Source of the DNA: Allobosea sp. OK403
Lineage (GTDB): Bacteria; Pseudomonadota; Alphaproteobacteria; Rhizobiales; Beijerinckiaceae
Direction of reading: 5' to 3'
NCBI RefSeq assembly: GCF_900113835.1
Contig: NZ_FOQV01000002.1
Span: 868,001-932,000, forward strand
Length of the DNA: 64,000 nucleotides
A program made the translations under genes and the position numbers. Below are positions 16,743 to 25,559 of this stretch, piece by piece; positions within the stretch are counted from its first letter, which is position 1, and each line of letters opens with the position of its first letter. A model generated the notes under the pieces. It was not told the origin of the DNA, made no database searches, and was given only the letters and a program-made list of their open reading frames with translations.

Positions 16743-17279
16743 ATGCCTCGCATACACATTCTCGGCGCGTCCGGCTCAGGAACAACCACACTTGGCGGAG
16801 CACTCGGAACACTCCTCGGCATACCGCACAGGGATTCCGACGCGTTCTATTGGCTTCCGACCGACCCTCCGTTCCAGACGCCTCGGCCGCTCGTGGAGCG
16901 GCAGGCCCTGCTTCTCGATCAATTAAAGCCGGGCGCGAGCTGGATCTTGTCCGGCTCAGCGATCAAATGGGCTAAGCCCCTGGAGCCGCTATATGACCTG
17001 ATCGTCTATCTGCGGCTCGACCCCGTGCATCGCATGGAGCGACTGCGAAAGCGTGAACTGTCCCGCTACGGAGAGCGCATCTCCCCGGGTGGAGACATGG
17101 CCGCGACAAGCGCGGCGTTTTTCAGGTGGGCAGCCGCCTACGATACCGCCGGCGTGGAACAGCGTAGCCGTATTGCGCATGAGGCTTGGCTCGCCTCGCA
17201 AACCGCACCAATTCTTCGGCTCGATTCATCCAAGCCGGTAAAACATCTGGCGGCTGCGGTGCAGGCAGCCATTCGGTGA
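16743..17279 (+). CDS. Small P-loop NTPase, adenylate/shikimate kinase-like
   Basis: 178 residues from ATG 16743, preceded by GGAGGG at 16733-16738. ATG 16722 is in frame, with CAGGAG placed too close to it. The P-loop is GASGSGTTTLG, with Thr in place of the usual Lys-Ser/Thr pair ('GSGTT' instead of 'GSGKS/T'), as in FlaR/AAA_17-like proteins. 'DSDAFYWLPTDPPF' is an acceptor-loop-like segment, 'VYLRLDPVHRMERLRKRE' an Arg-rich lid. Likely a nucleotide or small-molecule kinase of unknown substrate. Confidence 0.68.
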   Translation: MPRIHILGASGSGTTTLGGALGTLLGIPHRDSDAFYWLPTDPPFQTPRPLVERQALLLDQLKPGASWILSGSAIKWAKPLEPLYDLIVYLRLDPVHRMERLRKRELSRYGERISPGGDMAATSAAFFRWAAAYDTAGVEQRSRIAHEAWLASQTAPILRLDSSKPVKHLAAAVQAAIR

Positions 17280-17340
17280 GACAAAACGGACAGAAGAAAT
17301 CTGGAATGACGGCGTGGTTCCAGCACGAATGCCAAACGCC

Positions 17341-17372
17341 ATCCGGCCCCTCGGGGTGCCGAGGGGCCGGAT
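17341..17372. terminator. Perfect hairpin between convergent genes
   Basis: A 14-base perfect inverted repeat (17341-17354 and 17359-17372) with a 4-base loop GGTG. It lies between the forward kinase gene and the reverse secreted-protein gene. There is no clear U-run on either side, so it is a terminator by position and stability rather than by a complete motif. Confidence 0.6.
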
Positions 17373-17394
17373 CGATACGGGCCACGCTTGCCGC

Positions 17395-17688
17395 TCAGTA
17401 GAGCGAGCAGACCTTGCGATAGCCGACGACTTCGCCAAAGCGGTTGACGCGCTCGACCATCTCGCAACGGCGCACCGGAGCATCCTCCTCATAGACGGGC
17501 TCGGCATAGGCGCGGTTGGCGGAGGCCGCGAGCAGGCCGCCGACGGCGAGCGCTCCGACAATGCCGGCCCCGACGCCCCAGCCACGATGGCGCGGATAGG
17601 CCTGCGCGCTGCCCGCGCCGGCGAGAATGGCGGTGGAGAGGGTGAGTACGGCCAGAGCGGCGGTCACGGTCTTCTTGAAGCTGGTCAT
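17395..17688 (-). CDS. Small secreted glycine/alanine-rich protein
   Basis: 97 residues from ATG 17688, with Shine-Dalgarno GGGAGA. It has a clear signal peptide (MTSFKKTVTAAL... with an AQA cleavage site near residue 30), then a glycine/alanine-rich hydrophobic stretch and a C-terminal segment with two cysteines ('RRCEMVERVNRFGEVVGYRKVCSLY') that could form a disulfide. Such small exported proteins are common in Hyphomicrobiales and lack an assigned function. Confidence 0.7.
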   Translation of the reverse strand: MTSFKKTVTAALAVLTLSTAILAGAGSAQAYPRHRGWGVGAGIVGALAVGGLLAASANRAYAEPVYEEDAPVRRCEMVERVNRFGEVVGYRKVCSLY

Positions 17689-17820
17689 GATGGTATCTCC
17701 CGAGGTCCAGTCGGGGGCGAACCATTCGCCCTCCATGATCCTTGGTCGCGGCGGGAGCGTGGGAGGTTCAAAAGGGAAACGATTATTTTTTCCGAGGCTC
17801 GATCCGCGAGAACAATCTCG

Positions 17821-17942
17821 CCGTCATCCCGGACAAGTCGCGCAGCGACGCAGATCCGGGATCCATCGGAGGGCCAATCCTTTAAAGGGCTTGGCTCTAT
17901 GATGGATCTCGGATCTCCGCTTCGCTGCGTCCGGGATGACGG
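17821..17942. repeat. Intergenic palindromic repeat, CCGTCATCCCGGA family
   Basis: Outer arms CCGTCATCCCGGA (17821-17833) and TCCGGGATGACGG (17930-17942), with inner pairing of GATCCGGGATCCATC and GATGGATCTCGGATC. Related copies lie at 39765-39872 and 51848-51956. Confidence 0.88.
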
Positions 17943-17967
17943 CGCGGGTGTAAGAGCCGGCCTCGCC

Positions 17968-19848
17968 TCAAGGCCGCGCCGCCGAAACCGGCAGCGCCCG
18001 CGCCAGGGCGGCCGGAGCGTCGACGCGGCCGGCGCCGAAGATCGGGTTGCGGCCCTTGCCGCCAAGATCGATGGCGCTCTCCATCAGGAGCTTGCGCACA
18101 CCTTCCAGCTCGAGGTCCGGGCGCTTTTCCAGGAGCAGCGCCACCAGTCCCGAGACATGGGCGGCAGCGATCGAGGTGCCCGAGGAGAAGGCGTAGCGCC
18201 CCTCCGGCTCGGCCGCGAGCACATCAACGCCCGGCGCCGCGACCGCGATATAATTGCCGCGATTGGCCTGGGCGAAGGGCTTGTCCTGGGCGTCGGTCGC
18301 GGTGACAGCGATGACGTTGGGATCAGCGCCGGGATAGAGCGGAGCGGCATTCGCGCCGCCATTGCCGGCGGCCGCGACCGCGACGATGCCCTTGCTCTTG
18401 GCTCCAGCGAGCGAACGCGACAGCAAGCGGTCCTGCGGCCCCGCAAAACTCAGATTGACCACCCGCGCCCCCTCCCCCGCCGCCCAGTCGAGCGCCGAAA
18501 GGATGTGGTAGGTCGTGCCGTTGGCCGAGGCTGGCGCGCTGTTGCCGGAAAAGGCACGCGCGGCGAGCAGGCGCGCCGCCGGGGCGACGCCCTGCAGCTG
18601 CGCCTGCGCCATGATCGCGCCCGCCATTGCGGTGCCATGGGCATGCGGCGCGGGATCGCCACCAACCGCGTCGAAACTGCCGGCGAGCACGCCCTGCAGC
18701 TCGGGATGCGTCAGATCCGCGCCGGAATCGATCACCGCCACGCGGATCTTGTCACCACGCGCCAGCTTGTGGATGGCGTCGTAATGCAAGGTCTCGGCGA
18801 CGTATTGCGGCTGCAATTCACGTTTGGGCGCGACGGAGACCAATGGCGCGACCGGCGGCAGATCGGGCGATGCGATGACGGGCGGCGCGGCCAGGACCGG
18901 CGCCGCATCCTCGGGTTTCGGCAGCGAGGCGGCAGGCTCGTTGGCAGCGCTTGCGGCCTCAGGCACGGCTTGCGCGGCCTCGTCCTTGGGCGCTTCCGGC
19001 TTCGGTGCATCCTGCTGGAGCGTATAGAGGTAATTCGGCTGCGCGCTGGCGATGCGGGCATCGCCAGCCATCTGCGACAGCACCGTGCGGGCGCTGCGGC
19101 CATCGTTCAAACGCGCCCGGATGATGGTCACGCCAGCCAAATCGAAGCGGCGGCTCGACATCAAGGTGGCGCGATGACGGCGCAGGACGGCATCGGCTTG
19201 AGCATTGGGCGCCAGTTCGACCAGTATCTCGTCGGCCACGAAACGGCGCTCGCTCGCGGCCGGGACGATGATGCGCGGCTGGCCTGGAGCCGGGCGCGCG
19301 GTCTGCACGGGGGGCGGTGTCCGGCGCGCTGGTGCGGCGGCTTGCACCGGAGCCGGCCGGCGCGGATGGCGCAGCACCGGCGCGTCGAGATCGTCACCAT
19401 CGAGGATGATCGGCCGCCTCGGCCGACGCGACAAAGGCGGCTCGGGCTCATAAGGATCGTAGACCGGATGCCGCGCCGCCTGATCGAGGATGATGCCACC
19501 GATGATCCCAGCGCCGATGCCGGCCGCGGCAGGCCCCCAGCCCCCGCCCCGGCCCGGATAGCGCGGCAGGCGGCCGGGCCGCTCGGTCTCGACGCGCCCG
19601 ACCCGGCCGGGAGAGGCGCGGCCGGGCGCGGCGCGCTCACGGGATGCTGGGATCGCGGTTTTGCTGCGCAACGCCGGCTGGGCACGCGTGACGCCTTGCC
19701 GCGTCGCCGGATAGTCGAAGTCGCGCCCACCATAGGTCTGGGCGCGGAGCTCACTGACAGGTGCGATCAGGCCAAGCAGGAGCGCCAGCGCAACGCCATG
19801 CCGAAGGCCGGCGCGGATCATGACGAAGCGATCGACAAGGCGTGACAT
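17968..19848 (-). CDS. Secreted subtilisin-like (S8) serine protease
   Basis: 626 residues from ATG 19848. It has an N-terminal signal or anchor (about residues 13-36), a low-complexity Pro/Arg/Ala-rich region (about 50-200) with a short hydrophobic Gly stretch at 109-121, an I9-like prodomain region (203-275), an Ala/Pro/Glu linker, and a peptidase S8 domain (about 365-615). The catalytic triad is Asp374 (VIDSGADL), His404 (HAHGTAMAG) and Ser559 (SSGTSIAAAH), with Asn496 as the oxyanion residue, all intact. It follows the sigma/anti-sigma pair on the same strand and is probably its target or partner. A very long open frame on the opposite strand is a GC-rich shadow. Confidence 0.9.
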   Translation of the reverse strand: MSRLVDRFVMIRAGLRHGVALALLLGLIAPVSELRAQTYGGRDFDYPATRQGVTRAQPALRSKTAIPASRERAAPGRASPGRVGRVETERPGRLPRYPGRGGGWGPAAAGIGAGIIGGIILDQAARHPVYDPYEPEPPLSRRPRRPIILDGDDLDAPVLRHPRRPAPVQAAAPARRTPPPVQTARPAPGQPRIIVPAASERRFVADEILVELAPNAQADAVLRRHRATLMSSRRFDLAGVTIIRARLNDGRSARTVLSQMAGDARIASAQPNYLYTLQQDAPKPEAPKDEAAQAVPEAASAANEPAASLPKPEDAAPVLAAPPVIASPDLPPVAPLVSVAPKRELQPQYVAETLHYDAIHKLARGDKIRVAVIDSGADLTHPELQGVLAGSFDAVGGDPAPHAHGTAMAGAIMAQAQLQGVAPAARLLAARAFSGNSAPASANGTTYHILSALDWAAGEGARVVNLSFAGPQDRLLSRSLAGAKSKGIVAVAAAGNGGANAAPLYPGADPNVIAVTATDAQDKPFAQANRGNYIAVAAPGVDVLAAEPEGRYAFSSGTSIAAAHVSGLVALLLEKRPDLELEGVRKLLMESAIDLGGKGRNPIFGAGRVDAPAALARALPVSAARP

Positions 19849-19913
19849 CACCTTCGTCCCTCTTCCAAGTTCATAATAGCACAAACGCCGTTTCGGCAGC
19901 GCATGATGCGGGG

Positions 19914-20600
19914 TCAGGGCGCGGGCGCAACGAAGCTGACGATCGAGCCCTCGGCCTTCATCCGCGCCGCGATAGCGTCGACTTGCGCCGGCGTCAGCTT
20001 CGCGTCGCCGATGCGGACCTTGAAGAAGCCATTGGCGCGTGGCCCATCGACCACCGAGGCATCGTAGCGCTTGAAGAAGGCCGCGATGTCGCCGGCCTTG
20101 GCTTCGGCAGCGAAGCTCAGCAGCACATAGCGGTCGGAGGATTGCACGCCCGGCACCGAGGCCGTCTCGAAACCGCCACCACCGCCACCGCGTACGGCAA
20201 GACGGGTGATCGCCACGCCCTGGAGCGCGATCAGCGCAAGCGCTGCGGCGCTGGCATAAGCGAGCCGACGCGGCGGCTGGGCCGCGAGCCACTGCCCGAA
20301 CCAGCCCAGGAGGCCGCTCCTGGCACGGGACAAGAGCGGCGCCTGTTTCGGCTCGGCCTCGATGCCGGCCATCAGACGATCGAGTGCCCGCGGTGACGGC
20401 GCGCCGAGCTGCTCGTTGAACAGGATGGTCTCGGCCATGTCGTCGCGGATGATGTCGAGCCGCAGGCGCAGTTCGGGATCAGCCGTGAGTGCCGTCTCGA
20501 CGCGCAGCTTATCGGCAGCCGAGATCCGGCCATTGGCATAGAAGGGCAGCAGCTGTTCGAGTTCGACGCGCTTCGGGTCGGTCGCGAGATTATCGGTCAT
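19914..20600 (-). CDS. Membrane anti-sigma factor
   Basis: 228 residues from ATG 20600, chosen because a strong GGGGAGGT precedes it; longer frames lack one. The N-terminal half is a zinc-less anti-sigma-like domain ('LEQLLPFYANGRISAADKLRVE', 'LDIIRDDMAETI'). One transmembrane helix lies near residues 118-142 (AYASAAALALIALQGVAI), followed by a periplasmic region resembling the anti-sigma-K C-terminal fold. It lies directly downstream of the ECF sigma gene and presumably holds that sigma factor at the membrane. Confidence 0.8.
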   Translation of the reverse strand: MTDNLATDPKRVELEQLLPFYANGRISAADKLRVETALTADPELRLRLDIIRDDMAETILFNEQLGAPSPRALDRLMAGIEAEPKQAPLLSRARSGLLGWFGQWLAAQPPRRLAYASAAALALIALQGVAITRLAVRGGGGGGFETASVPGVQSSDRYVLLSFAAEAKAGDIAAFFKRYDASVVDGPRANGFFKVRIGDAKLTPAQVDAIAARMKAEGSIVSFVAPAP

Positions 20601-20756
20601 AGCGGACCTCCCCAACAGAACGTTCGAGCATTCGCCAGCGTGAGTCGGCTGGCGAGGTTTTCGAGAGCCGGAGCGGAGCGGACATCGGTCCGTGAGCACC
20701 GGAAGCGCAGAAAATCGCGCCAGACGGCCGCGATGGTAGAATGAGCGAGCGGTCTG

Positions 20757-21317
20757 TCATGGCCAGCCCCGGTCGATGCCTGCCGTTTTGAGCAGTTCGC
20801 CCAGCTTCTTGCGGGCGTGGAAAAGCCGCGTCTTGACCGTGTTCTCCGGGATGCCGACGATGCGGGCGACCTCCTCGACCGACGCCTCGTGATAATAGAC
20901 GAGGTCGATGACCTCGCGATGCTCGAGGCTGAGCTTGCCGAGGCAGGCGCGGATCGCCAGGCCCTTATCCTGCTTCTGCAGCACGATCTCAGGGTCGTCG
21001 GCCTCATCCTCGAGACTTTCGGCGAAATCGTCGTCGAGCCCGGCCTCGCGCCGCTTGCGCAGCAGCGAATAGGCCTTGTTACGGGCAATCGCGAGCAGCC
21101 AGGTCGCGACCGAGGCACGCGCCTCGAAACGATCGGCCTGTCGCCAGAGATCCATGAAGACGTCACTGATCACATCCTCCGCCATCGTCTCGTCGCGGAC
21201 GAGCCGCAGCACGAAACGGTAGACCCGAATTTGGTGCCGCGAGAACAGCACCTGCATTGCGAGCCGGTCGCCCGAGGCGATCCGCTTGACGAGGTCGTCG
21301 TCTGATTCCGTATGCAT
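20757..21317 (-). CDS. ECF-type RNA polymerase sigma factor
   Basis: 186 residues from ATG 21317, with GAGGG just upstream. Region 2 is seen in 'LFSRHQIRVYRFVLRLVRDETMAEDVISDVFMDLWRQ', and region 4 in 'LSLEHREVIDLVYYHEASVEEVARIVGIPENTVKTRLFHARKKL', a standard helix-turn-helix. It initiates transcription of a stress or envelope regulon together with the downstream anti-sigma factor and probably the S8 protease. The gene order sigma, anti-sigma, protease suggests an operon, with the protease possibly a regulon effector. Confidence 0.9.
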   Translation of the reverse strand: MHTESDDDLVKRIASGDRLAMQVLFSRHQIRVYRFVLRLVRDETMAEDVISDVFMDLWRQADRFEARASVATWLLAIARNKAYSLLRKRREAGLDDDFAESLEDEADDPEIVLQKQDKGLAIRACLGKLSLEHREVIDLVYYHEASVEEVARIVGIPENTVKTRLFHARKKLGELLKTAGIDRGWP

Positions 21318-21418
21318 CGCCCTCAAGGCCCGGCATTCCGGCTCGCAAGAGTTGGTCGCAGCGAGCGCGTGGAAGGTTCAATCGGAAACGAGATTAATCG
21401 GCCCCGCGCATTGCGCCA

Positions 21419-21468
21419 GAGCAGATGCGAAAAACTGAGCACCGGCTTTTCGCGTTGATCCTGCTCTC
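21419..21468. repeat. Intergenic repeat, AGAGCAGGATGCGAAAA family
   Basis: Starts AGAGCAGATGCGAAAAA and ends TTTTCGCGTTGATCCTGCTCT, so the ends are complementary. Related copies lie at 30766-30802, 58767-58819 and about 63619-63674. It occupies the spacer between the sigma gene and the oxidoreductase. Confidence 0.85.
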
Positions 21469-21569
21469 ACTCTTGGATGAGAGACGGATTCAGATCATCC
21501 GGCTCTCGTGTTTCCGTTTGTTGCGGGGCAGGCGCGATACTCGATGGCGGGCGCCATCCCAACCTGCGA

Positions 21570-22598
21570 TCAGGACAAGACGAGGTCGGGGGCGAGCGCC
21601 GCCAGGAAGCTCCGGGCATCGAACAGCGCGCCCGGAGCGAAGACGCCGCCCTGTGCCGTCTCGGCGCTCAGGATTCGCTCGACGGCTTCGACGACCAGAG
21701 GCGCGGTGATCGCATAGATGTCCCGTCCGCGGGCCGCCGCCTGGCGCACCGTACTTCCCTGTCGGATTTCGACCTCCACGAGGAAGGTCTGCGCTGAGCG
21801 TCCCGAGGTGTCGGCCGCGACCGGCGCAGGAGTGGTGGTGTCTCGAAGATCGCGCAGCGGCGCGGTGTTCAGATAGGTGTGGAGTTCGGACAGCTGAAGA
21901 TGGCGCCCGATCAGGACCGCTTCGGTGAAGGGCAGTTCAACCATCTCCTGCGCGCCGAAGGGTTCCGCAAACGACCAGACGGCACTCGGCGCCGGATCGG
22001 CCAGCGGCTGCAGCGTCCCACCGGAGATCGTCAGGCGACGGGCCGTGTTGCGCTGCCCCGTGATGCGCGTCCCCTCGGTCGGTTCCCAACTGTCCAGGGC
22101 GATCCCGATGCGCGCCTCATCGGCGTGGGTCCAGTCGCCCATGGCAGCGGTTGCCAGGAGGTCGCTCAGGCCGCCATAGAAGCCCATGGCGGGGATGACG
22201 ACCACGCCGGCCGCTTCGGCGGCCGAGGCGTAGCGCGCGAAGGTCGCCTGGGCGCTGCCTTGCTCGGCCGTCACGTCGAGATAATGGATGCGCGCCTGCA
22301 ATGCAGCCGCGACCAGGGGCTCGGCCGTGTCGAGGAACGGTCCAGCGCAGTTGATGACCGCCGCGGCCCCATCGAGGGCGCTGGCGAGCGAGGCGGGATC
22401 CTCGAGAGTGGCGACGACCTGTCTGACGCCCGTGGGGAAGTCGGCCGCCGCCAGCTTGGCTGCGTCGCGCCCTATCGCGATGACCGTGAAGCCGCGTCGC
22501 GACAGCTCCCGAACCACGAAGCGGCCAGTATGTCCGGAGGCCCCGTAGACCGCAACCGCCGGCCGCGCGCCCTCTGCTCTCAAAGGCTGGTCAGTCAT
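21570..22598 (-). CDS. Saccharopine dehydrogenase-like NAD(P)-binding oxidoreductase
   Basis: 342 residues. The N-terminal Rossmann fold is marked by 'VAVYGASGHTGRFVVREL' and by 'AAVINCAGPF' at the end of the nucleotide-binding half, typical of the saccharopine-dehydrogenase/trans-acting enoyl reductase family (COG3268/COG1748 type). No substrate can be named. It is divergent from a TetR regulator with a pair of operators in the short spacer, so it is probably repressed by that regulator and induced by its ligand. Confidence 0.75.
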   Translation of the reverse strand: MTDQPLRAEGARPAVAVYGASGHTGRFVVRELSRRGFTVIAIGRDAAKLAAADFPTGVRQVVATLEDPASLASALDGAAAVINCAGPFLDTAEPLVAAALQARIHYLDVTAEQGSAQATFARYASAAEAAGVVVIPAMGFYGGLSDLLATAAMGDWTHADEARIGIALDSWEPTEGTRITGQRNTARRLTISGGTLQPLADPAPSAVWSFAEPFGAQEMVELPFTEAVLIGRHLQLSELHTYLNTAPLRDLRDTTTPAPVAADTSGRSAQTFLVEVEIRQGSTVRQAAARGRDIYAITAPLVVEAVERILSAETAQGGVFAPGALFDARSFLAALAPDLVLS

Positions 22599-22607
22599 GC
22601 TTTCCTC

Positions 22608-22658
22608 CGCGCTACAGACCTGTCTGTTCTTTTTAGTTACAGACAGGTCTGTAGCGCG
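22608..22658. promoter_or_regulatory. Tandem TetR-type operators
   Basis: Two 14-base palindromes, ACAGAC-CT-GTCTGT (22614-22627) and ACAGAC-AG-GTCTGT (22639-22652), 25 bases centre to centre. Together they form perfect 19-base outer arms (22608-22626 and 22640-22658). They lie in the divergent spacer between the oxidoreductase start (22598) and the TetR gene (22705). Confidence 0.85.
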
Positions 22659-22704
22659 TCAAGCGCGAAGCTGCTATCTCCATCGAATGCAAGGAGAACG
22701 TCAT

Positions 22705-23319
22705 ATGGAGATCGGGCAGGAGGGCGGCCGGGCCAGCGCGGAAACCGGCCAAGTCGACATGCGCGAGCGGATTCTCGAGACCGCCTCCGACCTCTTCTAC
22801 CGCCGGGGCGTGCGCGCTGTCGGCGTCGATCTGGTCGTCGAGGCGGCAGGCATCGCGAAGACGAGCCTCTATCGTCACTTTCGCACGAAGGACGACCTCA
22901 TCGCTGCGTTTCTACAGCGCGAAGACGAGGATTTCTGGGCGTGCTGGGATCGCGTGGCGGCGCCCCATGGACAGGACGCCGAAGCCGAGCTCGCGGCGCA
23001 TATGGGCTGGATCGGAGAGCGGGTTGGCCGCCCCCATTATCGCGGCTGCCCCCAACTCAACGTCGCCGCCGAGTTCCCCGACGAGGATCACCCGGCCCGG
23101 ATCGTCGCCCGAACGCACAAGCAGGAACTGCGTCGCCGTCTGCGTGGCATCGCCGAACGCCTGCGGGTCGAGCGGCCCGACGAGCTTGCCGCCCAGTTGG
23201 CGGTGGTCATCAACGGGGCCTTCGTCAGCGCCCAGATTCTGGCCGAGGACGACGCGACGTCGATCCTCCTCCAAATGGCGCATGCCCTGATCGCCGCGGC
23301 CAGGGGGCCGCGAACTTGA
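22705..23319 (+). CDS. TetR/AcrR family transcriptional regulator
   Basis: 204 residues from ATG 22705, set by AAGGAG at 22691-22696. The N-terminal helix-turn-helix is clear (about residues 14-60: '[40 protein letters not shown]', split here at the recognition helix). The C-terminal ligand domain contains '[11 protein letters not shown]', common in the subgroup that regulates neighbouring oxidoreductases. Likely represses itself and the divergent oxidoreductase through the paired ACAGAC-NN-GTCTGT sites. Confidence 0.9.
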   Translation: MEIGQEGGRASAETGQVDMRERILETASDLFYRRGVRAVGVDLVVEAAGIAKTSLYRHFRTKDDLIAAFLQREDEDFWACWDRVAAPHGQDAEAELAAHMGWIGERVGRPHYRGCPQLNVAAEFPDEDHPARIVARTHKQELRRRLRGIAERLRVERPDELAAQLAVVINGAFVSAQILAEDDATSILLQMAHALIAAARGPRT

Positions 23320-23374
23320 CCGCAGGAATCCGAACCCTCATCACGCTGTGGAGATGGCAGCGGGAGAGGCTTGC

Positions 23375-24448
23375 ATGAGCCGCTATTGGTCGGAGCTTGC
23401 CCGGGGTCTGTCGCCCTATGTGCCTGGCGAACAGCCCCGGATTCCAGGGTTGGTGAAGCTGAACACCAATGAGAGCCCGTTTGGACCATCTCCAATGGTG
23501 CTCGAAGCCATTCGGTCCGCCGCCGCCGACACGCTGCGCCTCTATCCGGACCCACAATCCACGCGCCTGCGGGAGGTGCTGGCCGAGCATCACGGCGTCG
23601 CGCCCGAACAGGTTTTTGTCGGAAACGGCTCAGACGAGGTGCTTGCCCACGCCTTCGCGGCGCTGCTGAAGCAGCCCGGGCCCCTGCTGTTTCCCGACGT
23701 CACCTACAGCTTCTACCCCGTCTACTGCCGGCTGTTCGGCATCGCGCATGAAGCAATCCCGCTCGACGGCGCGATGCGCATCCGCATCGCCGATTATCTC
23801 GACCGGGGCGGCGCCATCATCATTCCCAACCCGAACGCGCCGACGGGGATCGCGCTGCCGCGGGCGGAGATCGAACAGCTCGCGAGCGCGCGGGCCGACG
23901 TGCCTGTGGTGATCGACGAGGCCTATGTCGATTTCGGCGCGGACAGCGCCATTCCCCTGATCCGCGACCATCCCAACCTGCTGGTGGTCCAGACCCTGTC
24001 GAAATCGCGCGCGCTCGCCGGCCTTCGCGTCGGTTACGCAATCGGCGACCAGGCGCTGATCGAAGCCCTGACGCGGGTGAAGGACAGCTTCAACTCCTAC
24101 CCGCTTGGGCGCCCGGCCCAGGCGGGCGCCATCGCCGCCATCCAGGACGAAGCTTATTTCCAGGAGACGCGATCGGCCATCATCGCCAATCGTGAGAGTC
24201 TGACCGCGTCTCTGATCCGGCTTGGCTTCGATGTGCTGCCATCCAGCGCCAACTTCGTCTTCGCCCGCCACCCCGGCCACACCGGCCAGGCTCTCTCAGT
24301 GGCGCTCCGCGAGCGCGCCGTGCTCGTCAGGCATTTCTCCGGTCCGCGCGTATCCAACTTCCTCCGGATCACCGTCGGATCGAAAGCGGAGCTCGACCGC
24401 CTGACGGAGGCGCTAGCAGAGTGTCTTGCGATGCCATCGAACGCATAG
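23375..24448 (+). CDS. hisC: Histidinol-phosphate aminotransferase family protein
   Basis: 357 residues from ATG 23375, preceded by GGGAGAGG. It is a PLP-dependent fold type I aminotransferase with '[13 protein letters not shown]', 'DEAYVDFG' and the PLP-lysine segment '[19 protein letters not shown]', all characteristic of HisC. It may carry out the histidine pathway step or act on a related aromatic amino acid. It stands away from any his operon, so it is probably a second hisC paralog; the exact substrate is uncertain. Confidence 0.85.
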   Translation: MSRYWSELARGLSPYVPGEQPRIPGLVKLNTNESPFGPSPMVLEAIRSAAADTLRLYPDPQSTRLREVLAEHHGVAPEQVFVGNGSDEVLAHAFAALLKQPGPLLFPDVTYSFYPVYCRLFGIAHEAIPLDGAMRIRIADYLDRGGAIIIPNPNAPTGIALPRAEIEQLASARADVPVVIDEAYVDFGADSAIPLIRDHPNLLVVQTLSKSRALAGLRVGYAIGDQALIEALTRVKDSFNSYPLGRPAQAGAIAAIQDEAYFQETRSAIIANRESLTASLIRLGFDVLPSSANFVFARHPGHTGQALSVALRERAVLVRHFSGPRVSNFLRITVGSKAELDRLTEALAECLAMPSNA

Positions 24449-24475
24449 AAGAAGAAGCCGAGGAGGAGCGACGAT

Positions 24476-24886
24476 ATGAAAAAGAGCGCAACGACCACGG
24501 GCGAATCCCCTTCGAGCGAATCCCCTTCACGATTGATCGATGCGAGAATCGCGGAATTGGGCGACTGGAGAGGCAAGACGCTCTCCCATATCCGTGCGCT
24601 CATCCGGCAGGCGGACCCCGAAGTGGTCGAGGAGTGGAAATGGCGAGGCGTGCCGGTCTGGTCTCACGCCGGCATCATCTGCACCGGCGAGACCTATAAG
24701 AGCTTGGTCAAGCTGACATTCGCCAAGGGCGCCTCGCTCGAGGATCCGTCAGCCCTGTTCAACGCCAGCCTCGAAGGCAACGCCAGGCGCGCCATCGATC
24801 TTCAGGAGGGCGATGACATTGATCAAGACGCCTTCAAGGCGCTCATCCGTGCGGCTGTGACCCTGAACAAAGCTTCGGCCCGATAA
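24476..24886 (+). CDS. DUF1801 domain-containing protein
   Basis: 136 residues, preceded by GAGGAGGAG. The segment 'DWRGKTLSHIRALIRQADPEVVEEWKW' and the later 'GETYKSLVKLTFAKGASLEDP' match the DUF1801/YdhG-type fold found in small stress-associated proteins. No catalytic residues are known for the family. It follows hisC closely and ends before a good terminator hairpin. Confidence 0.8.
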   Translation: MKKSATTTGESPSSESPSRLIDARIAELGDWRGKTLSHIRALIRQADPEVVEEWKWRGVPVWSHAGIICTGETYKSLVKLTFAKGASLEDPSALFNASLEGNARRAIDLQEGDDIDQDAFKALIRAAVTLNKASAR

Positions 24887-24921
24887 GCGCATGCCGCGGC
24901 ATGCTCCCGAACGCCCAATAG

Positions 24922-24958
24922 AAAAGCCCGCCGGGCTCGAGGCCGGGCAGGCTTTTTC
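24922..24958 (+). terminator. Rho-independent terminator after the DUF1801 gene
   Basis: Stem AAAAGCC (24922-24928) with GGCTTTTT (24950-24957) and an inner CCGGG/CCGGG-type pairing, followed by a T-run. It lies about 36 bases after the stop. Confidence 0.8.
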
Positions 24959-25012
24959 TTGAATCCCGGGAAACCCGCGTCCGCTCAGGGGCAAGCCCGT
25001 GCATCTGACGGC

Positions 25013-25372
25013 CTAGGCGCGCGCGGCGACTTTCTTCGCTTTTTCGGCGGCCTTGGCGAGCTTTTCCGCCGCCTTGGCGATCTTGTCGGTGCTCGCCTTG
25101 GTCTTGGCGGCTTTGGCCGCAGCCTTGGCTTCGAGCTGCTCGGCCTTGGCCTGTGCCTGCTCGGCCGCAACGATCGCGGCGGTCTCGGCTTCCACCGCTT
25201 CCTTGGCGAGACGCTGCGCACGCAGGCGGGCCGTCTTCTGCATCACGGCGTCGCGTTCGGCCTGTTCGGCCTCCATCGCGCGCGATGCTTCCTGTTTGCG
25301 TGCGTCGGCCTTGTCGAAGGCCATTTGCGCCCGCCGCTTGATTTCGTCGGCGGAGAGTCCTCGCGTCGCCAT
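25013..25372 (-). CDS. Alanine/lysine-rich coiled-coil hypothetical protein
   Basis: 119 residues from ATG 25372; a longer frame to 25495 has no support. Almost the whole protein is charged alpha-helix with a heptad-like pattern. The C-terminal third is repeats of KAAEKLAKAAEK type, resembling the basic tail of histone H1-like bacterial proteins. I do not recognise a family. Such tails often bind nucleic acid, so a nucleoid or RNA-associated role is possible but not shown. It sits in a group with other small basic/charged proteins, rpsU and cspA. Confidence 0.6.
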   Translation of the reverse strand: MATRGLSADEIKRRAQMAFDKADARKQEASRAMEAEQAERDAVMQKTARLRAQRLAKEAVEAETAAIVAAEQAQAKAEQLEAKAAAKAAKTKASTDKIAKAAEKLAKAAEKAKKVAARA

Positions 25373-25559
25373 GGCGGCTCGCTCCGATGCTGCGCTTGAG
25401 CCGAGAGGCGAATTCGCGTTTTGGACCGTGCGGCCCGAAACGACCCGTCTCTCTGAGAGGAGGCGTGTCACGCCGGCCGAGGCACGAGGGGCCAAGGCCG
25501 GAATCGTCGACTGCCGAGCCTCCTGCCGCCGATCGGCCGCGAGCGAGAACCCCGTCAGC

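Noticed and set aside
17314..19845. Very long forward open frame (843 codons) antisense to the S8 protease gene
   Set aside because: It is made of Arg/Gly/Asp-rich sequence typical of antisense frames in GC-rich DNA, while the reverse strand encodes a protease with an intact catalytic triad.
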